From: Bacteroidota bacterium
Lineage (GTDB): Bacteria; Bacteroidota; Bacteroidia; Flavobacteriales; Flavobacteriaceae
Assembly (NCBI GenBank): GCA_024278565.1
Contig: JAJRSY010000116.1
Location: 1-7,466 of the forward strand
Length of the DNA: 7,466 bases
Direction of reading: 5' to 3'
In this document: in pieces, positions 7,307 to 7,466 of the stretch
How the letters are laid out: every line of letters starts with the position of its first letter
How positions within the stretch are numbered: the stretch's first letter is position 1
The notes under the pieces: model-generated
Told to the model about the DNA's origin: nothing
What the model saw: only the letters and a program-made list of their open reading frames with translations
The model's database searches: none
Position numbers and translations under genes: made by a program

Positions 7307-7326
7307 CCTGCCTGCCGGCAGGCAGG
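7307..7326. repeat. GC-rich palindrome copy 2, perfect 20-bp inverted repeat
   Basis: The 20 bases are their own reverse complement (CCTGCCTGCC followed by its complement) in an otherwise AT-rich stretch. No T-tract directly follows on either strand, so a terminator role is less likely than for copy 1. The two copies lie 29 bp apart inside the 200-bp element. Confidence 0.7.
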
Positions 7327-7337
7327 TGCGTCAACTC

Positions 7338-7363
7338 TGTACACTTTATTTTGCAACAAGCCC
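7338..7363 (-). repeat. Right terminal inverted repeat of the 200-bp element
   Basis: Partner of the left end, in inverted orientation. Read inward from 7363 it begins GGGCTTGTTGCAAAATAA and continues AGTGTACA. It is followed outward by TTA, the possible target duplication. Confidence 0.75.
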
Positions 7364-7466
7364 TTAGTGACTGTTCAAAAGTCGATTTTTTGAACAAAAG
7401 TACCACACGGTTCTACTTAAATTTTCGTTAAGTACGAAAGCGATGCAATTGAACAACTATAAAAAA
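7364..7466. other. Non-coding right edge with two small hairpins
   Basis: No reading frame here is convincing. Two perfect stems are visible: GTTCAAAA/TTTTGAAC (7373-7380 and 7388-7395, 7-nt loop) and TACTTAA/TTAAGTA (7414-7420 and 7428-7434, 7-nt loop). It probably contains the old upstream region of the GAF gene. The remainder is AT-rich and nothing else can be assigned. Confidence 0.5.
7395..7402 (-). promoter_or_regulatory. Promoter-like -7 element TACTTTTG, possible original promoter of the GAF gene
   Basis: This is the third exact TACTTTTG on the minus strand. It points toward the GAF pseudogene, which is now separated from it by the 200-bp element. Its first base is shared with the 7373-7395 hairpin. 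Supporting evidence is the identical octamer ahead of purH and mreB and its correct orientation; no -33 box was identified. Confidence 0.4.

Larger units (their letters stand above)
7164..7363. mobile_element. 200-bp MITE-like non-autonomous element
   Basis: The two ends form an imperfect terminal inverted repeat. The left end starts GGGTTTGTTACAAAATAA; the right end, reverse-complemented, starts GGGCTTGTTGCAAAATAA. Identity is 21 of the first 26 bases, and both ends then reach TTGAC. The trinucleotide TTA flanks both sides (7161-7163 and 7364-7366), as a target duplication would. The interior has no credible coding sequence and holds two GC-rich palindromes. Its left edge coincides with the point where the GAF pseudogene homology stops. 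Small size, inverted ends and lack of a transposase fit a MITE mobilised in trans; the transposase family cannot be assigned from here. A 3-bp duplication can arise by chance, so a decayed IS remnant remains possible. Confidence 0.7.

Noticed and set aside
7240..7326. CRISPR-like short repeats
   Set aside because: There are only two palindromic units with unequal context and no repeated direct-repeat/spacer pattern.
7221..7406. Minus-strand 61-codon frame with a GTG start containing LPAGRQG
   Set aside because: It is made of the GC palindromes and the end of the 200-bp element. LPAGRQG is simply the translation of the palindrome, and no protein family is recognisable.

Overview
The window looks like a chromosomal segment from a member of the Bacteroidota, most likely Flavobacteriia (family Flavobacteriaceae). 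Three things point there. The core gene order is purH followed by mreB-mreC-mreD-mrdA-rodA. The leaders are A-rich and lack obvious Shine-Dalgarno sequences. Perfect copies of the Bacteroidota -7 promoter element TAnnTTTG (here TACTTTTG) precede transcription units. GC-rich CCTGCC palindromes in an AT-rich background also fit this group. No species can be named from the sequence alone.

All recognisable genes lie on the minus strand, so transcription runs from high to low coordinates. From right to left: (i) 7364-7466, a non-coding end with two small hairpins and a promoter-like element; (ii) 7164-7363, a 200-bp MITE-like element with imperfect terminal inverted repeats, a possible 3-bp target duplication (TTA) and two GC-rich palindromes; (iii) 6801-7163, a decayed GAF-domain gene (free methionine-R-sulfoxide reductase-like) with a missing 5' end, an in-frame stop and a frameshift; (iv) a terminator-like hairpin, then the purH promoter and leader; (v) purH, 5166-6692; (vi) a second promoter and the cell-shape operon mreB (4071-5099), mreC (3148-3969), mreD (2649-3158), mrdA/PBP2 (784-2652) and the first 264 codons of rodA (1-794). 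The rodA gene starts at a GTG overlapping the end of mrdA and runs off the left edge.

The left 5.1 kb encodes the elongasome. MreB filaments organise the complex, and MreC and MreD link it across the membrane. RodA (SEDS glycosyltransferase) and PBP2 (class B transpeptidase) form the paired lateral-wall peptidoglycan synthase. The genes overlap by 11, 4 and 11 bp from mreC to rodA, which suggests translational coupling. purH catalyses the last two steps of de novo IMP synthesis and probably has its own promoter.

I see no undescribed multi-gene system. The most interesting part is the right-hand 700 bp, where a small non-autonomous element sits at the edge of a degenerating GAF gene.
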